NCBI RefSeq assembly: GCF_023028345.1
Contig: NZ_CP095487.1
Coordinates: forward strand, 2,294,001 to 2,358,000
Length of the DNA stretch: 64,000 nt
Source: Halorientalis marina
Lineage (GTDB): Archaea; Halobacteriota; Halobacteria; Halobacteriales; Haloarculaceae
Reading direction: 5' to 3'
This document shows positions 53,511-63,353 of the stretch, in pieces. Position 1 is the stretch's first letter. Every line of letters starts with the position of its first letter. The translations under genes and the position numbers were made by a program. The notes under the pieces are model-generated. The model was given only the letters and a program-made list of their open reading frames with translations, searched no databases and was not told the origin of the DNA.

Positions 53511-54760
53511 CGCTCGTCGCCGACGTCCGGCTCCGCCGCGTCCTCGACTCCCGGGGGAACCCGACGGTCGAGGCGGAAGTGACGACCGAGAACGGCGGAT
53601 TCGGCCGCGCGGCCGCACCGAGCGGCGCGTCGACTGGCGAGTACGAGGCAATCGAACTCCCGCCGAACGAGGCCATCGCGAAGGCCCGCGAGATCGCCGT
53701 CCCGCGGCTGGTCGGCGAGGTCTACGCCGGCGACCAGCGCGGCGTCGACGAGACGCTACGCGGCGCCGACGGTACCGACGACTTCTCGGAGATCGGGGCC
53801 AACAGCGCGGTCGCCATCTCGATGGCGGCGGCGAAAGCCGGCGCCGACGTGCTCGGCGTTCCGCTGTACCAGCACCTCGGCGGCGCGTTCCGGGGCCGGA
53901 ACTTCCCGGTGCCGCTGGGCAACGTCGTCGGCGGCGGCGAACACGCCGCGGACGCGACCCACATCCAGGAGTTCCTGGCGGCGCCGGTCGGCGCGCCGAG
54001 CGTCACCGAGGCCGTCTTCGCCAACGCGGCGGTCCACGGCGCCGTCGGCGACATCCTGGCCGACCGCGGCATCGCGGCCGGCAAGGGCGACGAGGGCGCG
54101 TGGGCACCCTCGATCGACGACGCCGAGGCGTTCGAGGTGGTCGACGAGGCCATCACGGCCGTCGAGGAGGAGGTCGGCTTCGAGATTCGCATGGGCCTGG
54201 ACGTGGCCGGTGCGGAGCTGTACGACGCCGACGCGGGTGTCTACCGCTACGGCGACCACGAACGGGACACGGCCGAGCAGATCGACTACGTCGCGGACCT
54301 GGTCGCGGAGTACGACCTCGTCTACGTCGAGGACCCGCTCGACGAGGACGACTACGAGGCGTTCGCGGAACTCACGGACCGAGTGGGTAGCGGGGCGCGG
54401 AGCGCCCCGGACAGCGCGAGCGGGCGGCGCCCGCGAGCGGGCGAGACGCTGATCTGTGGCGACGACCTGTTCGTGACGAACACCGACCGGCTGGCCGAAG
54501 GCATCGAGCAGGGTGCGGCCAACAGCATCCTCATCAAGCCCAACCAGATCGGGACGCTGACCGACGCCTTCGACGCCGTCGAGCTGGCGACCGAGAACGG
54601 GTACGACTCGGTGATCTCCCACCGGAGCGGAGAGACGGAGGACACGACGATCGCACACCTCGCCGTGGCGACTGACGCCCCCTTCATCAAGACGGGCGCG
54701 GTCGCGGGCGAGCGCACTGCCAAGCTGAACGAACTCATCCGAATCGAGGACAACGCATGA
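53507..54760 (+). CDS. eno: Enolase with an 18-residue insertion
   Basis: A 417-aa glycolytic enzyme (2-phosphoglycerate to phosphoenolpyruvate). Family marks are [41 protein letters not shown] and [18 protein letters not shown] with the catalytic lysine region IKPNQIGTL. Residues 295-312 (54389-54442) break the conserved run between TDRVG and ETLICGDD; without them the protein is 399 aa, about the usual haloarchaeal length. The insert DNA is palindromic and GC-rich. It overlaps rpoK and rps2 by four bases each. Confidence 0.95.
   Translation: MTLVADVRLRRVLDSRGNPTVEAEVTTENGGFGRAAAPSGASTGEYEAIELPPNEAIAKAREIAVPRLVGEVYAGDQRGVDETLRGADGTDDFSEIGANSAVAISMAAAKAGADVLGVPLYQHLGGAFRGRNFPVPLGNVVGGGEHAADATHIQEFLAAPVGAPSVTEAVFANAAVHGAVGDILADRGIAAGKGDEGAWAPSIDDAEAFEVVDEAITAVEEEVGFEIRMGLDVAGAELYDADAGVYRYGDHERDTAEQIDYVADLVAEYDLVYVEDPLDEDDYEAFAELTDRVGSGARSAPDSASGRRPRAGETLICGDDLFVTNTDRLAEGIEQGAANSILIKPNQIGTLTDAFDAVELATENGYDSVISHRSGETEDTTIAHLAVATDAPFIKTGAVAGERTAKLNELIRIEDNA
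54389..54442 (+). repeat. Palindromic in-frame insertion in enolase
   Basis: 54 bases (18 codons) with a perfect eight-base inverted repeat (54391-54398 and 54402-54409) around a three-base loop, a second six-base inverted repeat (54421-54426 and 54428-54433), and a direct repeat GCGAGCGGGCG (54416-54426 and 54433-54443). Confidence 0.7.
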
Positions 54761-55566
54761 GCGGAAACGAAGAGGAAGGCCTCGACGCGGCCGAGTCGGA
54801 CGTGGACCCGGAACCGGCAGACGACGCCGGCGCGGACCCGGAGCCCGACCCCGACGAACCGGTCGCCGAGGCTGACACCGAGGAACAGACCCCCGACGAC
54901 GAGTCGGCGGAAGACACGGCGGCCGAGGAGGTCGAGGAAGAGGAAGCGGACGGACGGCTCGACGAGGACGTCATGCCGGACGAGGAGGCCGACCTTCTCA
55001 TCCCGGTCGAGGAGTACCTCGCGGCCGGTGTCCACATCGGGACCCAGCAGAAGACCAACGACATGGAGCGGTTCATCCACCGCGTCCGGACCGACGGGCT
55101 GTACGTGCTGGACGTCTCGATGACCGACAAGCGGATTCGGACGGCGGCGGACTTCCTCGCCAACTACGACCCCGAGCAGATTTTGGTGGCCTCTAGCCGC
55201 CAGTACGGCCGGTTCCCGGCCGAGCAGTTCGCGGACGCCATCGGCGCCCGCGCTCGCACCGGGCGGTTCATCCCGGGCACGCTGACCAACCCCGACTATG
55301 ACGGCTACATCGAACCCGACGTGGTCGTCGTGACCGACCCCATCGGCGACTCCCAGGCCGTCAAGGAGGCCATCACGGTCGGCATCCCGGTCATCGCGAT
55401 GTGTGACTCCAACAACCAGATCAGCAACGTCGATCTGGTCGTCCCGACGAACAACAAGGGTCGCAAGGCCCTGTCGGTCGTCTACTGGCTGCTGGCGAAC
55501 GAGACGCTCGACCGGCGCGGCGCCGAGCCGGCCTACGCCCTCGAGGACTTCGAGAGCGAACTCTGA
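54757..55566 (+). CDS. rps2: 30S ribosomal protein S2
   Basis: A 269-aa protein. After an acidic about 75-residue N-terminal extension typical of halophiles, the core begins [29 protein letters not shown] and contains [28 protein letters not shown] and [23 protein letters not shown]. It overlaps enolase by four bases and ends the ribosomal/RNAP operon here. Confidence 0.97.
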   Translation: MSGNEEEGLDAAESDVDPEPADDAGADPEPDPDEPVAEADTEEQTPDDESAEDTAAEEVEEEEADGRLDEDVMPDEEADLLIPVEEYLAAGVHIGTQQKTNDMERFIHRVRTDGLYVLDVSMTDKRIRTAADFLANYDPEQILVASSRQYGRFPAEQFADAIGARARTGRFIPGTLTNPDYDGYIEPDVVVVTDPIGDSQAVKEAITVGIPVIAMCDSNNQISNVDLVVPTNNKGRKALSVVYWLLANETLDRRGAEPAYALEDFESEL

Positions 55567-55644
55567 TTCGGCGACTGTTTTCCGTGTCGACGCGGGCGGT
55601 TCCGTGCGGCTGACATTTATTACACCACCCGATGAACGACGGGT

Positions 55645-56022
55645 ATGGGCGCAGGCGATACCTGGTTCAACGCACTCATCGGTGCGGTCGTGACCGTCGT
55701 GACCTCGTTTACAGTCATCTCGCCGATCCTCGGCGGGGCCATCGCCGGCTACCTGAACCGGCGCGATGGCATGAGAGCCGGTGCGCTCTCCGGTGTTATC
55801 GCGTCCATCCCGCTGCTCGGGATCATCTTCCTGATCGGGAGCGTCTTCGTGTTCCTGCCGTTCGCCGGCCCGGAAATGATGTCGGGGTCCGGAATGATGT
55901 TCGGGCTGGCCGGCGTCCTCGTCGCCGTCTTCGTGTTCTTCGTCGTCCTCCTGTACGGCGTCGCGCTGGGCGCGCTCGGGGGGGCCATCGGCCAGTACGT
56001 CTACGAGGAAGACGTCCTGTAG
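55645..56022 (+). CDS. DUF5518-like membrane protein
   Basis: A 125-aa protein with hydrophobic segments (ALIGAVVTVVTSFTVISPIL, GALSGVIASIPLLGIIFLIG, LAGVLVAVFVFFVVLLYGVAL) and glycine-rich turns GGAIAGYL and GGAIGQYV, in the pattern of DUF5518 proteins. Function unknown. It separates rps2 from mevalonate kinase by short gaps and may share the operon. Confidence 0.78.
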   Translation: MGAGDTWFNALIGAVVTVVTSFTVISPILGGAIAGYLNRRDGMRAGALSGVIASIPLLGIIFLIGSVFVFLPFAGPEMMSGSGMMFGLAGVLVAVFVFFVVLLYGVALGALGGAIGQYVYEEDVL

Positions 56023-56066
56023 GAGCGTTCGGAAATCCACTTACCGGAGGGGGGAGAAAGGCGGGT

Positions 56067-57071
56067 ATGGTCGTTTCGAGCGCTCCCGGGAAGGTGTACC
56101 TCTTCGGGGAGCACGCGGTGGTGTACGGCGAGCCAGCGGTCCCCTGTGCCATCGAGCGACGGGCGCGGGTGCGGGTCGAGGAACGCGACGGCGACGCCCT
56201 ACGAGTCCACGCGGAAGACCTCACGCTGGACGGGTTCACCGTGGAGTACTCCGGCGTCGCGGACGCGCCCGACGTGGACGTGTCGGAGTCGCTCGTCGAG
56301 GCAGCGGTGGGGTACATCGACGGGGCCGTCGCACAGGCGCGCGACGCGGCCGACCGCCCGGACGCGGGGTTCGAAATCACGATCGAGAGCGAGATTCCGC
56401 TCGGGGCGGGGTTGGGTTCGTCGGCCGCGGTCGTCGTCGCCGGAATCGACGCCGCGACGCGGGAACTCGGCGTCGAACTGACGCCCCGCGAGGTGGCCGA
56501 GCGCGCCTACCAGGTGGAGTACGAAGTCCAGGACGGACAGGCCTCGCGGGCGGACACCTTCTGTTCCGCGGTCGGCGGTGCCGTCCGCGTCGAACGTGAC
56601 GACTGCAGGGCAATCGAGGAGGTACCGAACCTCCCGTTCGTCATCGGCTACGACGGCGGGGCGGGCGATACGGGCGAACTCGTCGCGGGCGTCCGGGCGC
56701 TCCGCGAGGAGTACGACTTCGCGGCGGCGACCGTCGAGAGCATCGGCGACGTCGTCCGGGCGGGCGAACGGGCGCTTTCCGACGGCGACCTCGAGGAACT
56801 CGGACGCTTGATGGACTTCAATCACGGCCTGCTGGAGGCGCTGGGCGTCTCCGCGCGGTCGCTCGACGAGCTGGTGTGGGCCGCCCGCGAGGCCGACGCC
56901 CTGGGGGCGAAGCTGACCGGCGCCGGCGGGGGCGGGTGTATCGTCGCCCTCGACGAGACCGAGGGGGCCGAGACGGCCCTGAAGTACACGCCGGGCTGTG
57001 AGGAGGTCTTCCGGGCGGAGTTGGACACCGACGGCGTTCACACGGAATCGGGGGGCGACGGGACGCAATGA
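56067..57071 (+). CDS. mvk: Mevalonate kinase
   Basis: A 334-aa GHMP kinase making 5-phosphomevalonate for archaeal lipids. The three GHMP motifs are visible: APGKVYLFGEHAVVYG, the phosphate-binding PLGAGLGSSAAVVV and KLTGAGGGGCIVAL. A GGAGGG-type Shine-Dalgarno lies about 15 bases before the ATG. Its stop overlaps the isopentenyl phosphate kinase start by four bases, so the two isoprenoid genes are coupled. Confidence 0.95.
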   Translation: MVVSSAPGKVYLFGEHAVVYGEPAVPCAIERRARVRVEERDGDALRVHAEDLTLDGFTVEYSGVADAPDVDVSESLVEAAVGYIDGAVAQARDAADRPDAGFEITIESEIPLGAGLGSSAAVVVAGIDAATRELGVELTPREVAERAYQVEYEVQDGQASRADTFCSAVGGAVRVERDDCRAIEEVPNLPFVIGYDGGAGDTGELVAGVRALREEYDFAAATVESIGDVVRAGERALSDGDLEELGRLMDFNHGLLEALGVSARSLDELVWAAREADALGAKLTGAGGGGCIVALDETEGAETALKYTPGCEEVFRAELDTDGVHTESGGDGTQ

Positions 57072-57823
57072 CCACGGTGCTCAAACTCGGTGGGAGCGTC
57101 GTGACGGACAAGGAGGCCCCCGAGACCGTCGACGAGGAAGCGGTCGCGGCCGCGGCGTCGGCACTGGCCGACGCGACGGACGACCTGGTGGTCGTCCATG
57201 GCGGCGGGAGCTTCGGCCACCACCACGCGGACCGCCACGGCGTCTCGACGACCGAGGGGACCGACGACGCGGTGGCCGTCCGCGACATCCACGGAGCGAT
57301 GAAGCGCCTGAACGGGGCCATCGTCGACGCGCTGGCGGCCGAGGGGGTCGCGGCGGTCCCCGTCCACCCGTTCTCGCTGGCCGCGCGGGACGAGGCGGGG
57401 GCACTCACCCTGCCGACCGACGGCGTCCAAACCCTGCTCGGAGAGGGGTTCACACCGGTCCTGCACGGCGACGTGGTCGCACACGCGGGCCGCGGCGCGA
57501 CCATCCTCTCCGGCGACGAACTCGTGGTCTCGCTGGCGCGGGGGCTGGACGCCGACCGCGTCGGGCTCTGTTCGGGTGTACCGGGCGTGCTGGACGAGTC
57601 GGGCGCGGTCGTCGACCGCATCGACGCCTTCGCGGACGTGGCGGACGCGCTCGGCGAGAGCGACGCGACGGACGTGACCGGGGGCATGGCGGCGAAGGTC
57701 CGGGCGCTGCTGGACCTCTCCGCACCGGCCGCCATCTTCGGCCCCGACGACCTCGCCGCGTTCGTGTCGGGGGAGCGTCCGGGAACGGTCGTCGCGGGCG
57801 GGGCCGACGCCGACGGCTCCTGA
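57068..57823 (+). CDS. ipk: Isopentenyl phosphate kinase
   Basis: A 251-aa amino-acid-kinase-fold enzyme phosphorylating isopentenyl phosphate in the archaeal mevalonate pathway. KLGGSVVTDK, HGGGSFGHHHADRHG (with the catalytic His) and HGDVVAHAGRGATILSGDEL are diagnostic; the AxKV-type end is TGGMAAKVRALL. Coupled to mvk by a four-base overlap. Terminal residues are acidic. Confidence 0.95.
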   Translation: MTTVLKLGGSVVTDKEAPETVDEEAVAAAASALADATDDLVVVHGGGSFGHHHADRHGVSTTEGTDDAVAVRDIHGAMKRLNGAIVDALAAEGVAAVPVHPFSLAARDEAGALTLPTDGVQTLLGEGFTPVLHGDVVAHAGRGATILSGDELVVSLARGLDADRVGLCSGVPGVLDESGAVVDRIDAFADVADALGESDATDVTGGMAAKVRALLDLSAPAAIFGPDDLAAFVSGERPGTVVAGGADADGS

Positions 57824-57914
57824 CAGGGGCTTCACACGTAATCGCCATGCAGCGCCGGTCTGACCGGCAGATATCGCCGTAATCTATTTGTCCCCGGTTG
57901 CCAAAACTCGGGAC

Positions 57915-59285
57915 ATGACAACCGTCAGAATTGTGGACGGACTGAAATACGGGTTCAGGTTCCTGGGCCTCTATCTGGGACTCCTGCTCGTGAGCGGCGC
58001 CGTCGTGGTCGGCGGACTCGCCATCGCGGGCGACCCGGTGTTGTCCCTGCGAGGCGGGACGCTGGTCCTGACTCCCAATCTCGCCGCGGCATCGCAGACG
58101 GTGCTGGGCGGGTTCGCGGTCGTCGCCATCGGCGCGCTGCTCTGGCTGGCGTTTTCCTTCGGACTCCTCTATAAACTGATCGCCGACGCCGTCTCGACGG
58201 GTGTCGGCCTCTCGACACACAGGACTGGGTCCGCTGTCGCTGACGCAGAAGACGAGGGTGACGAAGCCGACGACACCTTCGCAGGCAGCTCGGACGACGG
58301 GGACGACGCGGACCAGGGAACGGCCCGCGAACCGCCGGCAGCAGCCACCTCGGCCAGCGAGGACGACGACGTGCTCTCGAAGATGCGGGCCAGCGAGCAG
58401 TCGAGGACCGGTGCCGACGCGGACGAGCCGGACGGTGTCCGCGCGGACCGGGGCGACGTGGCGGCCGGTAGTACGGAAGGCAATTCGGGACGGACACCAG
58501 CGACGGACCCGCTCTCGGCCGACGAGCGCGTCGGCGCGGACGAACCGTCAACCGGCAGTGGCGGGCGCGGCCCCGGCCAGCGCTCGGGCGTCGTCGACGC
58601 GGACATCGAGTCCGGCACGGACCCGACTGTCGGTAGCTCGGACGCGACCGACCCGAACCACGACGAGTCGACACCCACGGAGTCGGGCGTCGGGCGGGGC
58701 GACGAAAGCGAGCGTGTCGACGAACCAGCCGCCGAGGGGCTACAGTCCGACCGGCAACGGGACTTCGAGCGCGAGAGCGCGGGGGAGTCCACGGACAGTC
58801 CCGAGGACGAGCCGGGTGCGTCGGGCGGAGCCGAGGAGTCGGACACAGTCGGTGCCGAGGAGTACGACGAACGGGGCTACCCGCGGCGCGATTCGGCCGG
58901 CGACGACAGCGCGGAGGTCGAGGAGCCGGCGGACGGCGCGGACCCGCTGAACGAACCGGCCGACCCACCGGAGCCGAGCGACGAGTTCGTCGAGCGGACC
59001 GAAGACTCGACAGCGGACACCGTCCCTCTCGACGAGCCGCTGACGGAAGACGAACCCGAGGACACCCCGCCCGGGAGGTCGTCGAGTACGCCCCTGGACG
59101 AGCCGATCACCGACGAGGGCGAAGACGACGAGGCGGTCCCGCTGGACGAACCCATCACGGACGCGGACGAGGAAGACGACGAGGCGGTCCCGCTAGACGA
59201 GCCCATCGACGACGAGGACATCGAGGACACGACGGACGAGCCCGGCGACTGGGAGCCGCTCGACGAGAGCGACCTGAAGGACTGA
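57915..59285 (+). CDS. Membrane protein with long acidic repeat tail
   Basis: A 456-aa protein. Two membrane helices (LGLYLGLLLVSGAVVVGGLAI and VLGGFAVVAIGALLWLAFSFG) occupy the first 90 residues; the rest is about 360 residues of Asp/Glu/Ser/Thr/Gly-rich disorder. Near the C-terminus the phrase VPLDEPI(T/D)D recurs three or four times with acidic spacers, ending DESDLKD. No family recognised. It is downstream of ipk with 91 bases between. The tail may bind basic partners or simply keep a surface negatively charged. Confidence 0.78.
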   Translation: MTTVRIVDGLKYGFRFLGLYLGLLLVSGAVVVGGLAIAGDPVLSLRGGTLVLTPNLAAASQTVLGGFAVVAIGALLWLAFSFGLLYKLIADAVSTGVGLSTHRTGSAVADAEDEGDEADDTFAGSSDDGDDADQGTAREPPAAATSASEDDDVLSKMRASEQSRTGADADEPDGVRADRGDVAAGSTEGNSGRTPATDPLSADERVGADEPSTGSGGRGPGQRSGVVDADIESGTDPTVGSSDATDPNHDESTPTESGVGRGDESERVDEPAAEGLQSDRQRDFERESAGESTDSPEDEPGASGGAEESDTVGAEEYDERGYPRRDSAGDDSAEVEEPADGADPLNEPADPPEPSDEFVERTEDSTADTVPLDEPLTEDEPEDTPPGRSSSTPLDEPITDEGEDDEAVPLDEPITDADEEDDEAVPLDEPIDDEDIEDTTDEPGDWEPLDESDLKD

Positions 59286-59318
59286 CCGCGTCGGTCCGTA
59301 GCGTTCGGAGCCCGGTCG

Positions 59319-60497
59319 TCAGTCAGTCAGTGACCGCTCGCCGATGGCGGTGGACTCCGTCGTGGCCTGCTTTTCGGACCGGGGGAGGGCGACGGTGATG
59401 ACGGTCCCGTCGGGCCCGGTCTCCGCGATTTCCATCCGCCCCCCGTACCGTTTCGCGAGGCGGTCGACGATAACTAGCCCGAGCCCGTGGTCCGCCCGCA
59501 GGTCGACCGACGGGCGGAGTACGTTCTCCCGGACGTCCTCGGGGAGACCGGGGCCGTTGTCGGCCACGTCGACGGTCAGGGAGTCGCCGTCACAGCGGGC
59601 AGTGACGGACACGCGCGGCGGCTCGCTGTCGTTGTGCTCGACCGCGTTCTCGAGCAGGTTCGCGAACAGCCGCCGGACGAGGTCGTCGGCGCGGACGGTC
59701 GTCTCGTCCGACAGGTCGAGGTCCACCTCGGCGGCCGCGTGTCGGTCCCGGAGACGCTCGACCTCGTCGCGGAGGATGTAACCGAGGTCGACCGGTTCGA
59801 GATCGCGTTTGCCGTCGGTGACGTCGAGCAGGAAACGCACGTCCTCGATGACGCGTGTCAGCCCGTTCGTCTGTCGGCGGATGACGCCGACGCGGTCCTG
59901 GAGGTCCGAACCGTTGTCGACGGCCGATTCGAGGATCGACGCGTGGCCGTCGATGGCCGTCACGGAGTTGAGGACCTCGTGACGAAGGAGTGCGTTGAGG
60001 TATTCGAGCAGTTCACGCCGCTCCTCCGCTTCCTCGGCGCGGACCTCCGCGCGCTCCGCCGTGACCGCCCGGTCGATGCTCCGGGCGTTGGTGAGACCGA
60101 TCAGGAACCCGCCGCCGACGCCGACCAGCGCCCCCCACCGGACAACGCCGACGACGTTCCACAGTTCCTCGAAGAAGAACCACGCGACGAGCAGGAAGAA
60201 CCCGCCGAAGAAGGCCGCCCCCGCGGCCGTCCAGCCCGCGATTCGTGGGTACCGTTCGACCGAGAGATCGCCCCGGCCGAGCCGGTAGCCGCCGCCGACG
60301 AGCAGGACCGCGAACGGGAGACACGTCACCAGGCCCGCCACGAACGGGACGGTGACCGGGTACGGGCCGACCACCCGTACCCACGTCTCGGCGGCCGCAA
60401 CAGCGGTGAGCAGGCCACCGCTTCCGGCGAGTACTGGGCCGAGCCACCGTCCGTAGACGGTCGGTGCCACTCGTGTGATTTCGGACGAGGTAGTCAA
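59319..60497 (-). CDS. Membrane histidine kinase
   Basis: A 392-aa sensor kinase. Four membrane helices (about 20-130: PVLAGSGGLLTAVAAAETWV, VPFVAGLVTCLPFAVLLVGG and two more) form a sensory module, followed by a coiled linker and the H-box ALLRHEVLNSVTAIDGHASI, N-box LENAVEHND and G-box DNGPGLPED and LGLVIVDRLA. The reading frame has no ATG; TTG at 60497 or GTG at 60470 must start it. It ends the acyl-CoA dehydrogenase transcript. No adjacent response regulator. Confidence 0.85.
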   Translation of the reverse strand: MTTSSEITRVAPTVYGRWLGPVLAGSGGLLTAVAAAETWVRVVGPYPVTVPFVAGLVTCLPFAVLLVGGGYRLGRGDLSVERYPRIAGWTAAGAAFFGGFFLLVAWFFFEELWNVVGVVRWGALVGVGGGFLIGLTNARSIDRAVTAERAEVRAEEAEERRELLEYLNALLRHEVLNSVTAIDGHASILESAVDNGSDLQDRVGVIRRQTNGLTRVIEDVRFLLDVTDGKRDLEPVDLGYILRDEVERLRDRHAAAEVDLDLSDETTVRADDLVRRLFANLLENAVEHNDSEPPRVSVTARCDGDSLTVDVADNGPGLPEDVRENVLRPSVDLRADHGLGLVIVDRLAKRYGGRMEIAETGPDGTVITVALPRSEKQATTESTAIGERSLTD

Positions 60498-60513
60498 AGG
60501 CTCTTTGGCTCTC

Positions 60514-61650
60514 TCAGAGGCCCAGTAACTCCTTGGCGATGATGTTGCGCTGAATCTCGCTGGTCCCCTCGCCGATCTGGTAAATCTTCGCGTGGCGGTA
60601 CTGGCGCTCGACGGGATACTCGCGGGTGTAGCCGTTGCCGCCGTGGAGTTGCATGGCGTCGCTCGCGACCGACTCCGCGGCCTCCGAGGCGTGGAGTTTC
60701 GCCATGCTCGCGAGCTTCGTCGGCTTCTCGCCGCGGTCGATGCGGGCGGCGGCGTCGTAGGTGAGCCGTTTCGCGTTCTCGACCTGGACGGCCATGTCCG
60801 CGAGTGTGTGCTGGACGGCCTGGAACTCCTCGATCTTCCGGTCGAACTGTTCGCGCTCGCCCGCGTACGCGACGGCCTCGTCGAGACAGCGACGGGCGAT
60901 GCCGAGCGCCTGGGCCGCGATACCGACCCGCTCCTCCTCGAAGAACTCCATGAGCTGGTAGAAGCCGGCGTCCTCGTAGCCGACGAGGTTCTCCTCGGGG
61001 ACGCGGACGCCGTCGTACCGGAGCTGGGCCGTCTCGGAGGCGTTCCAGCCCATCTTCGAGATTTCCGACTCGACCGCGAAGCCGTCGCGGTCGGTCTCGA
61101 CGATGAACGCCGAGATGCCGCCGTGCCCCTCGTCGCCGGTGCGAGCCATCGTCAGCACGTAGTCGGCGATGGTGCCGTGGGTGATGAACGTCTTGACGCC
61201 GTCGATGACGTACTCGTCACCCCCTTTTTCCGCGGTGGTCTCGATGCTCGCGGCGTCGCTCCCGTGGGACGGTTCGGTGTTGCCGAGCGCGCCGATGAGG
61301 TCGCCCGAGGTGACCCCCTCTAGAATCCACTCCTTCTGTTCCTCGGTGCCGTACTCGGCGATCATCCGCGTGCCGAACTCGGTGCCGATGGCCGCGAGCA
61401 TTCCCGCGTCGGCGTAGGCTATCTCCTCGGCGAAGATCGAGGCCTCGACCTGTCCCATGCCGGCTCCGCCGTACTCCTCGGGGATCGAGACACCGATCAA
61501 ACCCGCGTCGACGGCCTTCTCCCAGACTTCGCGGGGCCACTCCCCGCTCTCCTCGTGCTCGCGAGCGACCGGCTCGACCTCGTTTTCGGCGAACTCCCGG
61601 GCCGTCTGCCTGACCGCGCGTTGTTCCTCCGTCAGCGAGAAGTCGATCAT
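60514..61650 (-). CDS. Acyl-CoA dehydrogenase
   Basis: A 378-aa flavoenzyme catalysing alpha-beta oxidation of an acyl-CoA with FAD. Segments [42 protein letters not shown] (FAD site) and the C-terminal [35 protein letters not shown] are characteristic. Chain-length class cannot be told. A divergent acyl-CoA synthetase gene and a partial SDR gene suggest a fatty-acid or branched acid degradation cluster. TATA-like GATTAAC is about 27 nt before the ATG. Confidence 0.93.
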   Translation of the reverse strand: MIDFSLTEEQRAVRQTAREFAENEVEPVAREHEESGEWPREVWEKAVDAGLIGVSIPEEYGGAGMGQVEASIFAEEIAYADAGMLAAIGTEFGTRMIAEYGTEEQKEWILEGVTSGDLIGALGNTEPSHGSDAASIETTAEKGGDEYVIDGVKTFITHGTIADYVLTMARTGDEGHGGISAFIVETDRDGFAVESEISKMGWNASETAQLRYDGVRVPEENLVGYEDAGFYQLMEFFEEERVGIAAQALGIARRCLDEAVAYAGEREQFDRKIEEFQAVQHTLADMAVQVENAKRLTYDAAARIDRGEKPTKLASMAKLHASEAAESVASDAMQLHGGNGYTREYPVERQYRHAKIYQIGEGTSEIQRNIIAKELLGL

Positions 61651-61673
61651 ACACCCCCGACGGGAGCGGGTGT

Positions 61674-61680
61674 GTTAATC
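61674..61680 (-). promoter_or_regulatory. TATA-like box of acyl-CoA dehydrogenase
   Basis: GATTAAC in transcript sense, about 27 nt before the ATG at 61650; it shares the 114-base divergent region with the synthetase promoter. Confidence 0.55.
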
Positions 61681-61731
61681 GTTTCCGATGGGCATGAACG
61701 GACACGCTGTTGTCGGGTCGTGTTCCCCGGC

Positions 61732-61739
61732 AAAAATAA
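61732..61739 (+). promoter_or_regulatory. TATA-like box of the acyl-CoA synthetase
   Basis: AAAAATAA centred 29 nt before the ATG at 61765; leaderless spacing. Confidence 0.6.
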
Positions 61740-61764
61740 GTGATTTGATACCGATTACCGTGCC

Positions 61765-63285
61765 ATGAACTTCGCGAACTACGTCGACGTCGCTGCACGG
61801 AACGCACCGGACCGGACCGCGCTGACGGACCACCGGCGGGAGGTCACCTTCCGGGAACTGGCGGGGGAGACGAACGCCGTGGCGAACGCGCTAGCGGACC
61901 TCGGCATCGGGGCGGGCGACCGCGTCGCGCTGTATCTGCCCAACAGCGTGACGTTCGTGACGGCGTACTTCGGCGCGATGAAACGCGGTGCGGTCCCGTT
62001 CCCGATCAACATGCGGTTCAAGGGTCACGAGATCGAGTACGTCCTCGAGGACTCGGGAGCCGTGGCGGTCGTGACGGCCGGCCAGTTCGAGGACGCCATC
62101 GCTGACCTCGACGTCGACGCACTGGAGCACCTGATCGTGGGGGACGGCGAGCGCGGCCACGACTACGCGGCCCTGATCGAGGGTGCCGGCCCCACCTACG
62201 ACGTGTATCCGCGGAAGGACGGCGAACTCGCGGAACTTGTCTACACGAGCGGGACGACGGGCCGGCCGAAGGGCGTGAAACACACGCACGGCAACCTCGA
62301 CGCGAACGCGCGCGGGCTGATCCGGTACATGAACTGGTCGGCGGCAGAGATCGGGCTGACGGTCTGTCCCTGTTTTCACGTCTCCGGACTGAACATCACG
62401 GTCACGCCGTACGTCGTCGCCGGGGCGACGAACCACCTGCTCCCGGAGTGGGACCCCGAGACGACGCTCGAGACCATCGCGGCACGCGGCGTCACCTACA
62501 CCTTCTTCATCCCGACGATGGTCATCGACCTGCTGGAGTCGGGGCTGGCCGCGGAGTACGACACCTCGTCGCTGGACGTGATCGGCGTCGGCGGGTCGCC
62601 GATGCCGAAAGAGCGCATCGAGGCCGTCGAGGAGACCTTCGACTGCACGCTCCTGGAGGGGTACGGGATGACCGAGACGACACCGCTGGCGGCCATCAAT
62701 CGGCCGGACCAGGAGGTGCGGAAAGCGGGCAGTATCGGCCCGCCGGCCGAGGAAGTCGTCGACGTGCGTATCGAGGACCCGGAGACCCGCGAGGAGGTCG
62801 GGACGAACGAGAAAGGGGAGTTCCTCTGGCACGGCGACACGATCACGCCCGGCTACTTCCGGATGCCCGAGAAAAACGAGGAAGCACTGGTCGACCGGGA
62901 GGGGAAGACGTGGCTCCGGTCGGGCGACATCGGGCGGATGGACGCGGACGGCCACCTGTTCGTCGAGGACCGGATCGACGACATGATCATCACCGGCGGG
63001 GAGAACGTCTATCCCCGCGAGGTCGAGGAGGTGGTCTACGGGCTCGACGGCGTCGCCGGGGTGGCGGTCATCGGCACGCCACACGAACGTCTCGGGGAGA
63101 CGATTACTGCCATCGTCGTCCGCTCCGAGGACGCGGTGACGGCCGACGACGTGGAGTCGATCTGCCGTGCGGAACTGACCGACTACAAGGTCCCCCGCCG
63201 GATCGAGTTCGTCGACGAACTGCCGAAGACCTCGACCCGGAAGATCGACAAGGTGTCCCTCCGCGATCAGTTCGGCGCCGAGTGA
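61765..63285 (+). CDS. Acyl-CoA synthetase (AMP-forming)
   Basis: A 506-aa ANL-superfamily ligase activating a carboxylic acid via acyl-AMP. The P-loop YTSGTTGRPKGVKHTH, YGMTETTPLAA, GDIGRMDADGHLFVEDRIDDMII and the catalytic lysine of TSTRKIDKVSL are all present. A medium- or long-chain fatty acid is the likely substrate given the divergent acyl-CoA dehydrogenase and the SDR that follows 68 bases downstream. Confidence 0.93.
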   Translation: MNFANYVDVAARNAPDRTALTDHRREVTFRELAGETNAVANALADLGIGAGDRVALYLPNSVTFVTAYFGAMKRGAVPFPINMRFKGHEIEYVLEDSGAVAVVTAGQFEDAIADLDVDALEHLIVGDGERGHDYAALIEGAGPTYDVYPRKDGELAELVYTSGTTGRPKGVKHTHGNLDANARGLIRYMNWSAAEIGLTVCPCFHVSGLNITVTPYVVAGATNHLLPEWDPETTLETIAARGVTYTFFIPTMVIDLLESGLAAEYDTSSLDVIGVGGSPMPKERIEAVEETFDCTLLEGYGMTETTPLAAINRPDQEVRKAGSIGPPAEEVVDVRIEDPETREEVGTNEKGEFLWHGDTITPGYFRMPEKNEEALVDREGKTWLRSGDIGRMDADGHLFVEDRIDDMIITGGENVYPREVEEVVYGLDGVAGVAVIGTPHERLGETITAIVVRSEDAVTADDVESICRAELTDYKVPRRIEFVDELPKTSTRKIDKVSLRDQFGAE

Positions 63286-63353
63286 CTCGTCCGATGGCCG
63301 CCGAGGGGAAACGCATTTGACCGTCCTCCTCGCAGTGTGGCAGGAGTGACCAC

